Source: Kalaharituber pfeilii (Eukaryota; Ascomycota; Pezizomycetes; Pezizales; Pezizaceae). Taken from it: a stretch of DNA of 64,000 nt. The stretch's first letter is position 1. Each line of letters starts with the position of its first letter. Shown piece after piece: positions 54,804 through 64,000 of the stretch. The position numbers were made by a program, and so were the translations under genes. The notes beneath the pieces are model-generated. The model saw only the letters and a list, made by a program, of their open reading frames with translations, ran no database searches and was not told the origin of the DNA. Location of the stretch: positions 372,001-436,000 of the forward strand of contig WHUZ01000021.1 in assembly GCA_015179045.1 (NCBI GenBank), in the 5' to 3' direction.

Positions 54804-57800
54804 AGGGGGCCGAGGAGAGGGTGCGGGTGGACTGGGAGAAGGTGGAGAAGGAAGTGAAAGGTTGGGAGGGGGAGTGGGGAGAGGAGGAGAAGAGGGAGTG
54901 GCTGGAGAGAGTAGGGGACGGAAGTGCATATGAGCAGCTGAAGAGGTGGAAGGGGACGGTGGAGAGAAGGGTGAGGGTAGGGGGAAGAAGCAAGAGGTGG
55001 TGGACGGAGGAGATTGAGGAGATGAGAAAGGAGGTCAATAGAATGGCACGGGGAGGAGTAGGGGCCAGGGCAAGATTGACGGACGGGGAAAGGGTAAGGG
55101 GGTGGAAGGCAGCAGTGAAAAGGATGAAGTGGAAGATCCGGGAGGAGAAGAAGAAGTGCTGGAGGGAGTTCGTGGAAGAGGAAGGGTATAGCGACCCGTG
55201 GAGGGTGGTGAGGGTGGCGAAGGACCCTTTCGGAGGAAAGGAGAAGATGGGAAGGTTGAAAGATGAGGAGGGGAGGGAGTTGGAGGGGGATGGAGAGAAG
55301 GTGAGGACGCTGGTGGAGAGGAATTTTGCGTGGAGGGAAGAGGGGGAGGCAGAGGCGGGGGAGGAGGGGGAGGGGAAGCGGAGGGGGAGGGGGACGAGAG
55401 GGAGAGGGAGAGAGTGGAAGGAGAAGTGAGGGCTGCGTTGCAGGGCACCAAGAACAATTCGGCACCGGGACCTGACGGAATCGGATACCGATTGATCAAA
55501 GCTGCCCTGAAGACTCCCATCGGAGATGAGTTAGTAAGGGAGATCGCCGACAACTGGATCCGGAACAGGACCCCGGCGGAGTGGAGGGAGATGAGGGTCG
55601 TCATGATACCGAAGCCAGGCAAGGACATCAAGACGGCGAAAGCGTGGAGGCCAATCAACCTGATCAATTGTATCGGGAAGATCGGGGAGAAAGTCATGGC
55701 CAACAGGCTGCAGAAAGAAGACCGACTCTTCCACAGGCTCCAGCTGGGAGCACGCAAGGGGAGGAATGCGATCCAGGCGATGGCGAGGGCGGTAACAAAG
55801 GTGCAGAGGTGCCTGCACAGGGGGGGGAGAGCAGCGTGGGTGACGGCAGATGTTAAAGGAGGCTTTAACATCGTGAGGAAGGAGGTGGTCCTGGGAAGGA
55901 TTGAGGAGAGGGGGAGCGAGGGGTGAGAAAGAAGCGGAGGTGGCTGGAGGAGTTTATGGAGGCAGGGAGTTCGGAGTGTGGTGGGACGGCGAGGAGAAAG
56001 GGAGGGGCAGGTCGAACGTGGGGGTTCCGCAAGGGTCACCACTGTCGCCGGTCATCTTCCTCATCTTCATGGCACCCACCATTGAGAAGATGGAGAGAAG
56101 GCTGAGGGGGGTGGCGATGGGGGCGGAGGTAGAAGTGCCATCGTACGTCGACGACCTGGCAGCAACAATCCTGGACTGGCACGGGTACTGGGATATGGGG
56201 CGGCTCAGGGAGAAAGTGAAGGTGGCAATGGCGGAGGTGGCGGAAGAAGATCAGATCCCGCTGGAGGAGTCGAAGTGGGAGATGATAACTTTCGGAGTGG
56301 GGAAAAGGTGGAAGAAGGAGGGGGAGATGCTGAAGTGGCTGGGAGTCATTTTCGACGAGAAGCTGACCTTCAGTGCGCATTGGCGAAATAGGTTGAGTAG
56401 GGCGAGGAGGCTGGCAGGGGCACTCTCAGGACTGGGAAACCGGGACTGGGGGATGTCACCACGGAGCTGGCGGCAGGCGTACACAGGGATGGTGAGGGCG
56501 GTGGCGATGTGGGGGAGTGAGATCGGGTGGAGGGGCCAGAAGGAGTGGAGGAAGGAGATGGAGCGATTACAGCTGCAAGTTTTGAAGAGAGCAGCTGGAG
56601 GGGGGAGAGGTGCCGGGGTGGAAGGGGTGAATGCGGTTTGCGGAGTGGAAGACGTGGAGACGGTCCTGGATGGCGCGCAAGCGAGAGCGATCGTCCGGGA
56701 GGTGGAGGCGCCGTCAGAGCTGGCGGAGCTTTGCACGGGCGACTTCGGAGGGAGTGAGGAGAGAGAGGAGGAGGCGAGAAACTGGAGAGACTGGGGGCTG
56801 CAGTGGGCGGCGGTCGAGAATGATGGGTATGAAGCAGTGCTGGACCGCTGGCAAGGTCAGTGGGCGAGGTTCTCGGAGGAGGGGGAGGAGATCTCGTGGG
56901 GAGGGGGGTGTGAGAAGGTGGAGGTGGAGACCGCGGTGAGGCTGGGAAGAAAGAAGGGGGGAAGGGAGGAGTGGGAGACCTCGGTTGAGGAAGCCGGAAG
57001 AGGGAGGGCGGTCCTGTTCTCGGATGGTAGCAAGGTCGAGGACAGCAAGGTGGGGGCGGGGGTGTGGGGGAGATCAGCGGTGGTGGCGGAGGTAGTAGGG
57101 AGAACGGCGACGGTTTTTGACGGGGAGGTGAGGGGGGTGAGAAGGGCGCTGGAGAGTGTACCGGAGGAGGTACCGGTCCTGGTTTGCTTAGATTCTGAAG
57201 CTGCTGTCATGGCGATTCAGAAGGCAGGCAAGGAGGGAAAGGGAAAGACCGAGGATGTGAGAAGGGTGGTGAACGCGGTAGCGAGGAGGAAGAAGAAGGG
57301 AGGAGATGCGAAATTGATGTGGGTCAAAGGCTCACATCGGAATCGCAGGAAATGAGAAGGCGGATGAGTGGGCGAAGAAGGGGACGGTGATGCAGGGGAA
57401 GGAGGTGGCCACCGGAAGTGGGGTGCGCCAGAGGGTGAAGGCGTGGAGGAAGGAGAAGAGAGAAGTGGAGGGCTTTGGAGGAGGAAAGGTCATGGAGTGG
57501 AATAGGATGGCAGTATCCAATTTCACTGCCTTGCGCCTGGAGAGAGGGAGGTGTGCAGTGTGGTTGAAGAGGATAGGGGCGGCTGAGTCGGATAAGTGCA
57601 GGTGCGGGGAGGTGCAAACCGGGGAGCATCTCGCTTTCCGATGCAGGAACCAGAAGAACCGTCCAGAAGGCTTTGAGAGGTGGGGCGACATGGAAAAGAA
57701 TTGGAAGAGAAAAGCGGAGAATGGGGAGGAGTATGACGTTTTGGAGAATTTCTTCTCTGGGGTCAAGTTCTAGAAGGTAGGAGAATGCGGGGTCAAGTTC

Positions 57801-57957
57801 TAGAAGCTAGGAGAGCGGGGGCGACGGCGCGTGGGGGCCATGTACGTAGAGAGTTAGTTTAGCCTGTCTCCGGGCTATGAGGGCTTGCCCAGGGACCCTG
57901 CCATGGCCAAGTGCTACAAGCGGGGTTATGTGATTTAAAAAAAAAAAAAAAAAAAAA
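54804..57957 (+). mobile_element. Tad-like LINE (family I), 5'-truncated, 3.15 kb
   Basis: Flanked by the 14-bp repeat TACCCTACAGCACG (54790-54803, 57958-57971); U2 has the empty site near 39540. It begins inside ORF2 (no ORF1, no endonuclease) and ends with the 3' UTR CTGTCTCCGGGCTATGAGGG, then the CCATGGCCAAGTGCTACAAG tail and ~22 A's. The plus strand is extremely purine-rich. It is GC-rich with no sign of C-to-T hypermutation, so repeat-induced mutation seems not to have acted. Confidence 0.92.
54806..57773 (+). pseudogene. LINE ORF2: reverse transcriptase + RNase H, frameshifted
   Basis: The frame runs in four pieces. Up to ~55400 it is the linker before RT (SKRWWTEEIEEM, KKCWREFVEE). 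From ~55400 to 55926 it carries RT motifs NSAPGPDGIGYRLIK and AWRPINLINCIGKI. From 55901 to ~57330 come PQGSPLSPVIF, the catalytic box YVDDLAA (56144 onward) and LKWLGVIFD, then RNase H motifs LFSDGSK, GEVRGVRRAL and VCLDSEAAV. The last frame, to 57773, carries the RNase H end GIAGNEKADEWA and the C-terminal knuckle CRCGEVQTGEHLAFRC. Three frame changes lie near 55.40, 55.91 and 57.33 kb. RT plus RNase H and a C-terminal knuckle fit the Tad clade of fungal LINEs. No active product is expected. Confidence 0.88.
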
Positions 57958-58585
57958 TACCCTACAGCACGCTTCGCATCGCTACACACTTGAACGTTTG
58001 TTTCCAACCAACTCGCGCAACTCCATTTCCCAGTCACCCTCATACAATAGTGAAATCAAAAAAATCCGAGCTTGGCACGCAAAAGATTTCGGTCATGGTA
58101 TTTCACAATCGAGACTCTACAACACATCTGAATTATTACTTTACGTGACGAATGCACACATGAAGTGAAAAGTTTCAAGGGTAGGATAAGAAAGACTCCT
58201 GTCACCAGTTAGAAGTGGGCTTTGCTGTTATGGGTAGTCAGACGGAATTATGCAATACTCTATTGACTTGTATGCAGTTGAAAAAAATACATGCGTCATA
58301 TTTTTGCGTGTAAAACCAGTTCTGAAGACTTTTCGACAAAAAGTCATACCTTCTTCAGTTTCCACGCTAGAGTACATTGATGCACGCATAGCGCTTCTGG
58401 GTATATTTCCCCCTACCCCCCGAGTACAAACTCAGCTATCTGTGTGGAATAGGATGTACAGTAAATATATGTTAGTCTGTATGGTGCCAGTGATACTGGG
58501 ACTGCTAAGAAAACCTTGTCTTTGCCACCGAATCCGATATAGGTGCCCGGCACTCCATTTACAATCCTTCCGGTCAGGTGATTGT

Positions 58586-58675
58586 GCTCCGTTTATGATT
58601 CTCGCTTAATGCGCCACCCTGAGGTACAGCTTCTGGCTTACCGTACGGGGGGGCCCATGTTCAAACCGCAGTTGT
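58586..58675 (+). pseudogene. Decayed tRNA-Pro copy (U3)
   Basis: Paralogue of 40351-40426 and 29086-29183: GCTCCG, TATGATTCTCGCTT, the intron-like block and TTCAAACCGC remain, but the D arm and acceptor 3' strand are lost, and a G-run interrupts the variable region. Confidence 0.62.
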
Positions 58676-59430
58676 GTTTTTTACGTACATATTGCTTTTT
58701 TTGTTTTGGCGAAACGTCGGTGCTTGTGTAAGATTTCGTATGGTTGTCGGGGTTTGCATGGTGCTTAATTCGAGGAAATATTACTGCAGTACTCTGGAAG
58801 ACAAGTTAAGGTTAGAGTTCTGATTTCAGCCCTGGTCCCGTTGTCAGGGGGGTGGTGCACCATTCGACATCGTCGTCATCACTTTTTGTGAACAACTTTA
58901 TACCCGAGCGAGAACGAGAACGATAAAGTGCGATCTGCACGTGGCTTAGCTAGGTAGCTAGGTAACGCTGCCAAGTTTTCAGCTCCGGGTGAGTGTGGGG
59001 GGGTAGTCTCGTAACCAGGGGGTTCTATGATATGATCTATCAATTGCTAGCAAGCACCGCCACAGGAAATTCGTCGTCATGGGTGCTAGTGGGGGGCGTG
59101 CGGAGATTGAAACGCGCGGACTCGCGATGTATATATGAGAGTAGGTAGTACCTATTTCTCCCGCTGAAATTGATTCTTATTGGCATTCAAGCGTCTTCTC
59201 GGCATATATAACAGGTTTCGATTTACAGTTACTACTTGTAGTTATCGACTGTTTTACGTACACCCCCACCCGGCTATACGTTTCTTGATTCGGGATTCCC
59301 TGTTAACTTGCCTGCAACGCTCGATTTTAACGTCCGCTGCGTCGTCGCCCCCGCACTCACACGCAGAGCTTCAGCGCCCGCCGATACGAGACGAGACGAT
59401 ACGGTACGATACGATACCAGGTAGCGTAAG

Positions 59431-62400
59431 ATGATTGCGCCGCACCTGATCAAAGTCGCGAGGAGCCAAGAGGAGCAGGAGCAGGAGCAGGAGCAGCAGC
59501 AGCAGCAGCATCCCGAGACGTCCCCTCCGCAGCCGCAGCCCCACCCCCCGCACCAAGACCCACAGCATGAACAGTCGCAACCCCACGACACCGCGACCGC
59601 CGACCATCCGCCCCCCGCATACACTCCCATCGCAGAGCCGTTTCCGCCCTCCGCATTCACGCAGCCGCTACCACCACCATCTCCAGCACTCGCACCGCTA
59701 CCACCATCCCCACAGCCCTCCCGAACGGAAGCTGCGGGGCCAGCGCCTGTCCAAACGCCCCTCCCGGACGGTGGAGAAGAGTGGCAGACGCCGCCGGAAT
59801 ATACCGCAGCGCCTGGGTACCAGCAGCAGGATGACATCCCGGAGAAGCGGGGCGGTGAAGGGTATGCGGGATCGTATGACCACTCTGCGGCGGCGGTGGA
59901 TGAAAAGAAGCCTAGAGTGACAGCGACTGATGAAAAGAAGCCTGGAGTGACGGTGGCGGATGACGATGAGGCTGGGCGTGAAGCAGAGGACACAAAAGGA
60001 AAGGGAAAGGGAAAGGGGGTCGAGACGCCGCCGGAAAGCACGACAAGCGTGCCCCCAGCGACATCGGCATCGCATGCTGCGGTTGCCTCATCAAGTCCCC
60101 CAAATCCTGGTCTCGCGAGAACACACAGTGAGGCTTATGGGGATCTGGGTGCGATTAGGCCTGATGATGCGCCTTCGCAGGGCGCATTGGCGAGTGAGTA
60201 TCTTCCATTTTATTCATTCCGATGCGAAATTTTGCATTTTACTCACGAAAACTTTTGTTGCAGACGACGGCCGCGTTAGAATCACCATCTCCTCCACCGG
60301 CGTGCTCGGAATCCAGGGCCGCGAGAAGCGCCCCGGCGAAATCACCCGACCGCAGACAAAAAGAAGGAAAAAAAAGAAGCCAGTGCGCTCTCGTACCTCT
60401 CCTCCCTCTCCTCCCTCATCAACTCCGAGATGTACTTCCGCAGACGCAAGAAGCTGCAAGCAACCGGCGAGGTTGAAGCTCCTGTCGCCGACCCCTCCGC
60501 GCTCATCCCAGACGTGGTGACGGGGGTACCGCCTCCCCCGCCCCCGGTCACTCCGCGGTTGAATATCGTGATGCAGGTTATCGGGTCCAGGGGGGACGTG
60601 CAGCCATTTTTGTCGCTGGCGATAGTCCTGGCGAGGCCACCGTACAATCACCGCGTGAGGGTAGCGACGCATGCGTGTTTTGAGAAATTTGTGATTGAGG
60701 TTGCGAATAGGCATGGATTGGAGCCGGAGCAGGGGCAAGATACGAGGGGGTCGATTGAGTTTTTCCCGTTGGCAGGCGACCCCGCGGTGCTCATGTCGTT
60801 CATGGTGCGGAATCCGGGGCTCATTCCATCCACATCCGGGGACGAGATTCGCCAGCGCAGGAAGGACGTGTGGGATATTTTGGTCAGCACCTGGGCCTCA
60901 TGTTACCAGACCTCGCCTACTTCCCCGACCGCCCGCCCCTTCGTTGCGGATGTGGTCGTAGCGAACCCGCCTGGCTTCGGGCACCTGCATTGCGCCGAGC
61001 GGCTTGGGGCCCCGGTGCACATTATGTTCACCATGCCGTGGGCGCCGCCGACATCCGCGTTCCCGCACCCGCTCGCAAACACCCCGACGGACGTGAACGG
61101 GAAGACGAAAAAGGGCTATGTGATTGACAGCGCGACAATAAACTACCTAACCTACCCGCTTCTCGACATCCTGACATGGCAAGGGGTCGGGGACCTCGTG
61201 AACCGGTTCCGCACCGAGATCCTCCGGCTCGATCCGTTGAACAACGTGCATGCGCCCACGTTGCTTGGAAGATTAGCGACGGAGGGGGTGGTCCCACACA
61301 CGTACTGCTGGAGCCCAGCGCTGATTCCAAAACCAAAGGACTGGACTGGAGAATCGATTTCGGTGTCGGGGTTCTGGTTTCTGGATCTGAACACGGGGTT
61401 TACACCGGCGGCAGAGCTGATAGACTTTATTGAGAGGCGGAGTGAGAAGCCGTTGATATACATTGGATTTGGGTCGATTGTTGCGCCGGACCCAGGACGG
61501 CTGACGGGAGTGGTGCTTGAGGCGATAAAGTTGGCTAATGTGCGAGCGCTAGTGTCGAGAGGGTGGGGCACGATTTCTCCCCCGGAGGGATGGAGCGACG
61601 AGGATGTGTTTTTCCTGGGCAACACTCCGCACGACTGGCTGTTCCCGAGAGTAGCACTGGCAGTGCACCACGGTGGAGCAGGTACCACCGCCGCGGCGAT
61701 CAAAGCTGGGATTCCGAGCGTCATTGTACCGTTTTTTGGAGACCAGATGTTCTGGGGAGAGATGGTTGCGCGGAGGGGCGCGGGGGGCGTGTGCCATAAC
61801 TCGCAGCTAACGGCGGCGAAGCTCGCGGAGCTTATCACGACCGCGCTGGGCGAGGACGTACGTGCCTGCGCGCAAGAGCTGGGGCGAATCGTGGCGGGGG
61901 AGAAGGGCGAGGAAGTCGCAGCAGTGGGGCTCGTGCGGGGCGTGGCGACCAAGATCGGCGTGTGCGAAGTCGAGGAGAAGATGCACTTTATCCGCCGTGA
62001 GGAGCAGCCGAAACTTGCGGTATTCACGGTCGTCCCGCAGCACCCTGTGCCGCCCGGGGACGAGTTGAAGAAGCGGAGGCTGAAGACGAAGAATAAGAAG
62101 GGCATCAGGGTCTCCGCGAGGGTCGCATACGTGCTGCACGAGCTGGGGCTGATTGATCTGGATGACCCGAAGGCGGTGAGGTTGACGAGGTGGGTGGAGT
62201 ACCATGATCATATTCGGAGGTATACGGAGACGGACCCGGCGACGGGCGGGGCGAGCGCGCTGCTGGGGACGATTGTGGCGATGGGGATGGCGGGCGGAGT
62301 GGATTTTGATAGGAATTTGTTTTTTGGAGTGGGTGAGAGGAACGAGGAGGAGAAGGAGAGAAGTAGAGGCGCGGTGGTGGAGGCGGGGGAGAAGGAGGTT

Positions 62401-63891
62401 TCGAACGTCGAGCTGGCAGATGTGCCGAGCGAGGGTGGCGAGGCTGCGGCTGAGCAAGGGAAGAAAACTTCACTCTCTGATATTGCGTCTCAGAATCACA
62501 CTCTTGCGAGTGCACGCTCAGCTGTGAAGCCCATCTCAACAATCATCTCCGCGGGTCTAAAGTCCCCGATCGACTTCTCGCTGTCCCTGTCCCGCGGGTT
62601 CCACAACCTCCCCACCATGTTCCACGACGACACCGTGCGTCCGCTCCCGCCCGTGCACTCCTCCATCAAAGGCATCGGCTCGGGCGTCTCCGTCGCAACA
62701 AAGCAGCTCGTGGAGGGCATCTACGATGGGGTCACGGGGCTGTATTCGCAGCCTGTGAAAGGGATGAAGGAGGAAGGAGTTGCGGGTCTTGTCAAGGGGT
62801 TCGGAAAGGGGATTGGTGGTGTGGTGGCAAAGCCAGCTGCGGGGGGGTTCGGGGTCATGGGGTATCTTGGGCTCGGGGTGGTGAGGGAGATGGAGAGGTT
62901 GACGGGGGTGGTGGAGAAGGGCAGGAGATGGGAGGTGGAGGTGAGGGTGGGGAGAGTGGCGGAGGGGCGGAAGGAGGCGGGGTTGTGGGGGCCGGAGGAG
63001 AGGAGGGAGGTGGAAAGAGTGTGGAAGGAGATGGCGGGAGAGTATTTGAGGAACGACATGGAAGGGAGAGAGGAGAAGGTGAAGGAGCAGGCCACTTGGA
63101 GTACAAGTACTACGACTACGGGGGAGAGACCGGGGCTCAAGACACACTGTACGGGTTCCCAGTCCAGCTCATCGCGGGCAGCGTCCTTGCTCGAACACTT
63201 TAGGAAACGGAAGGCCAAGTCCTCCGCCTCACCAGCAACAGCAGAGCGCTCGTTGCATCATTCTCGCTACGAGACCCCGTCCGGACTTGATATTGCCGAG
63301 TTGTCGGCCCACCGGCTGTCATCGGACCATCCGCAGTCGAGTAAATTCGAAACCGACCTCGGCGCCGCTGCTGCATTTGCTAGTTCTAGTTCCTCACAGC
63401 GCCATCCGCAGGAGCATAAGTTCAGAGTGCCTCCTCCGCCGGGCGCCGTGCCGATGCCCACCCACACACTGTCGTCAATCGGGAAGGAAGGCTACGATGA
63501 CGATGACGCGCTAGCGCGGGCGATCCGGGAGTCCCTGGCGGACGCGGACGAGGACGAGGAGCAGCTACGGAGGGCGATCGAGGCGTCGCTGCGGGAGCAG
63601 GAGCAGGGGGCGCAGCATGAGGGGCAGGATATGGGGTACGTACCGTATGACGTGGATGTGGGTGGAGGAGGGGGAGGAGGAGAGAGAGGGAGTGAGAGTA
63701 TCCATACGAGGGAGGGTTATCATACGGGGGAGAGCGAGTTGGAGGAGATGGAGGACGAGGAGGATGAGGTGTTTAGGAGGGTGTTGGAGGCGAGTAGGGT
63801 GTTGGCAGAGGAGGAGGAGGAGAGGAGGAGGAAGAGGGAGATGGAGGAGTGGGAGGAGTGGGAGGGGAGGGTGGGGGATGGGGGGAAGTAG
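59431..63891 (+). CDS. Sterol-glucosyltransferase-type GT1 enzyme with PPxY and UIM-like motifs
   Basis: Exon 1 is 59431-60193 and exon 2 starts at 60264 (70-nt intron). The exon 2 frame must shift by one base at the A8 run 60368-60375 to join the long frame from ~60376 (Met at 60430). An extra A would give ~1463 residues. Residues 1-250 are Pro/Gln-rich and disordered, with PPAY (61-64) and PPEY (121-124). EASALSYLSSLSSLINSEMY precedes the GT28-like N-lobe (LNIVMQVIGSRGDVQPFLSL). The UDP-sugar site is VALAVHHGGAGTTAAAIKAG then IPSVIVPFFGDQMFWGE. The GT part spans ~350-810. A later Gly-rich stretch (KGFGKGIGGVVAKPAAGGFG) resembles the VPS13/ATG2 C-terminal helix region. The C-terminus has UIM-like helices (ALARAIRESLAD, QLRRAIEASLRE). 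The family transfers glucose from UDP-glucose to membrane sterols, at membranes. The frame break may be a homopolymer error or true decay. Confidence 0.85.
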
Positions 63892-64000
63892 GGGAGGGGT
63901 AGATGGGTGACATAGCGTGCATGGGTAGGTGGGGGATTATGGTTATGGTTTAAGTTACCCTGAATTTTTAAAATTTGGTGGAGGAGGGGGGAGGGGGTTT

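Larger units (their letters stand above)
42265..60040 (+). repeat. Segmental duplication unit U3
   Basis: Collinear with U2 from its first base to glycosyltransferase exon 1, but expanded to ~17.8 kb by U3-only insertions at 44323 (hAT-like composite), 48380, 52374, 53697, 53855, 53979 and 54804. A further U3-only stretch (~43815-44135) ends in a T-run followed by an A-run. Unlisted parts (42.35-43.8, 49.5-50.0, 52.9-53.7 and 57.97-59.4 kb) hold no gene I recognise. Confidence 0.8.

Noticed and set aside
55035..56042. 335-codon Pro/Leu/Ser-rich minus frame
   Set aside because: Complement of the purine-rich LINE ORF2; low complexity and no domain.

Overview
The window looks like nuclear DNA of a filamentous ascomycete (Pezizomycotina). 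The evidence is short spliceosomal introns (49-80 nt, one of 151 nt) with GT..AG ends and CTGAC/ACTAAC-like branch sites, a CBM1-carrying secreted pectate lyase, an ascomycete-type multi-pass membrane protein, PigL_N-type (PF17111-like) N-termini, and Tad-like LINEs. I cannot name the species.

Layout. 1-1010 is the 5' part of a large minus-strand gene that runs off the left edge. 2030-3394 encodes an uncharacterised membrane protein. 3.4-14.3 kb is mostly AT-rich, gene-poor DNA. It holds a 2.1-kb long-inverted-repeat element (7791-9881), a foldback element with a solo LTR inside it (10327-11247) and LINE debris. 14.3-20 kb is an ordinary gene island: a CBM1-PL3 pectate lyase, a GPI-anchored PEBP-like protein, and an MDR-family (alkenal/enone reductase-like) oxidoreductase on the minus strand.

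22.2-60.0 kb is a segmental duplication array. Three direct units (U1 ~22.2-29.2, U2 ~29.23-42.26, U3 ~42.27-60.0 kb) each carry one gene coding for a PF17111-like N-terminus followed by about 8-10 nearly identical ankyrin repeats. The gene is open in U1 and U3 and has a nonsense codon in U2. U2 ends inside the first exon of a glycosyltransferase gene, whose full copy follows U3 (59431-63891). U2 and U3 therefore look like products of a ~13-kb tandem duplication with one end in that exon, on top of an older U1/U2 duplication. The units have since taken many insertions: a Tc1/mariner relic, several TA-flanked MITEs, solo LTRs, a hAT-like nested composite, a 3.2-kb Tad-like LINE, and a series of LINE 3' stubs down to a bare poly-T tract. 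Because the units are paralogous, most insertions have a visible empty site in a sister unit, so the insertions can be placed in relative order.

Functionally, the ankyrin genes resemble repeat-bearing fungal self/non-self or NLR-like families, but no NACHT/NB-ARC segment is present. The glycosyltransferase is a sterol-glucosyltransferase-type enzyme with N-terminal PPxY motifs, a VPS13/ATG2-like Gly-rich segment and C-terminal UIM-like helices. Its reading frame is broken in an A8 run, which may be a sequence error. A tRNA-Pro-like gene with anticodon GGG lies next to the U1/U2 boundary, and decayed copies lie upstream of both glycosyltransferase copies.
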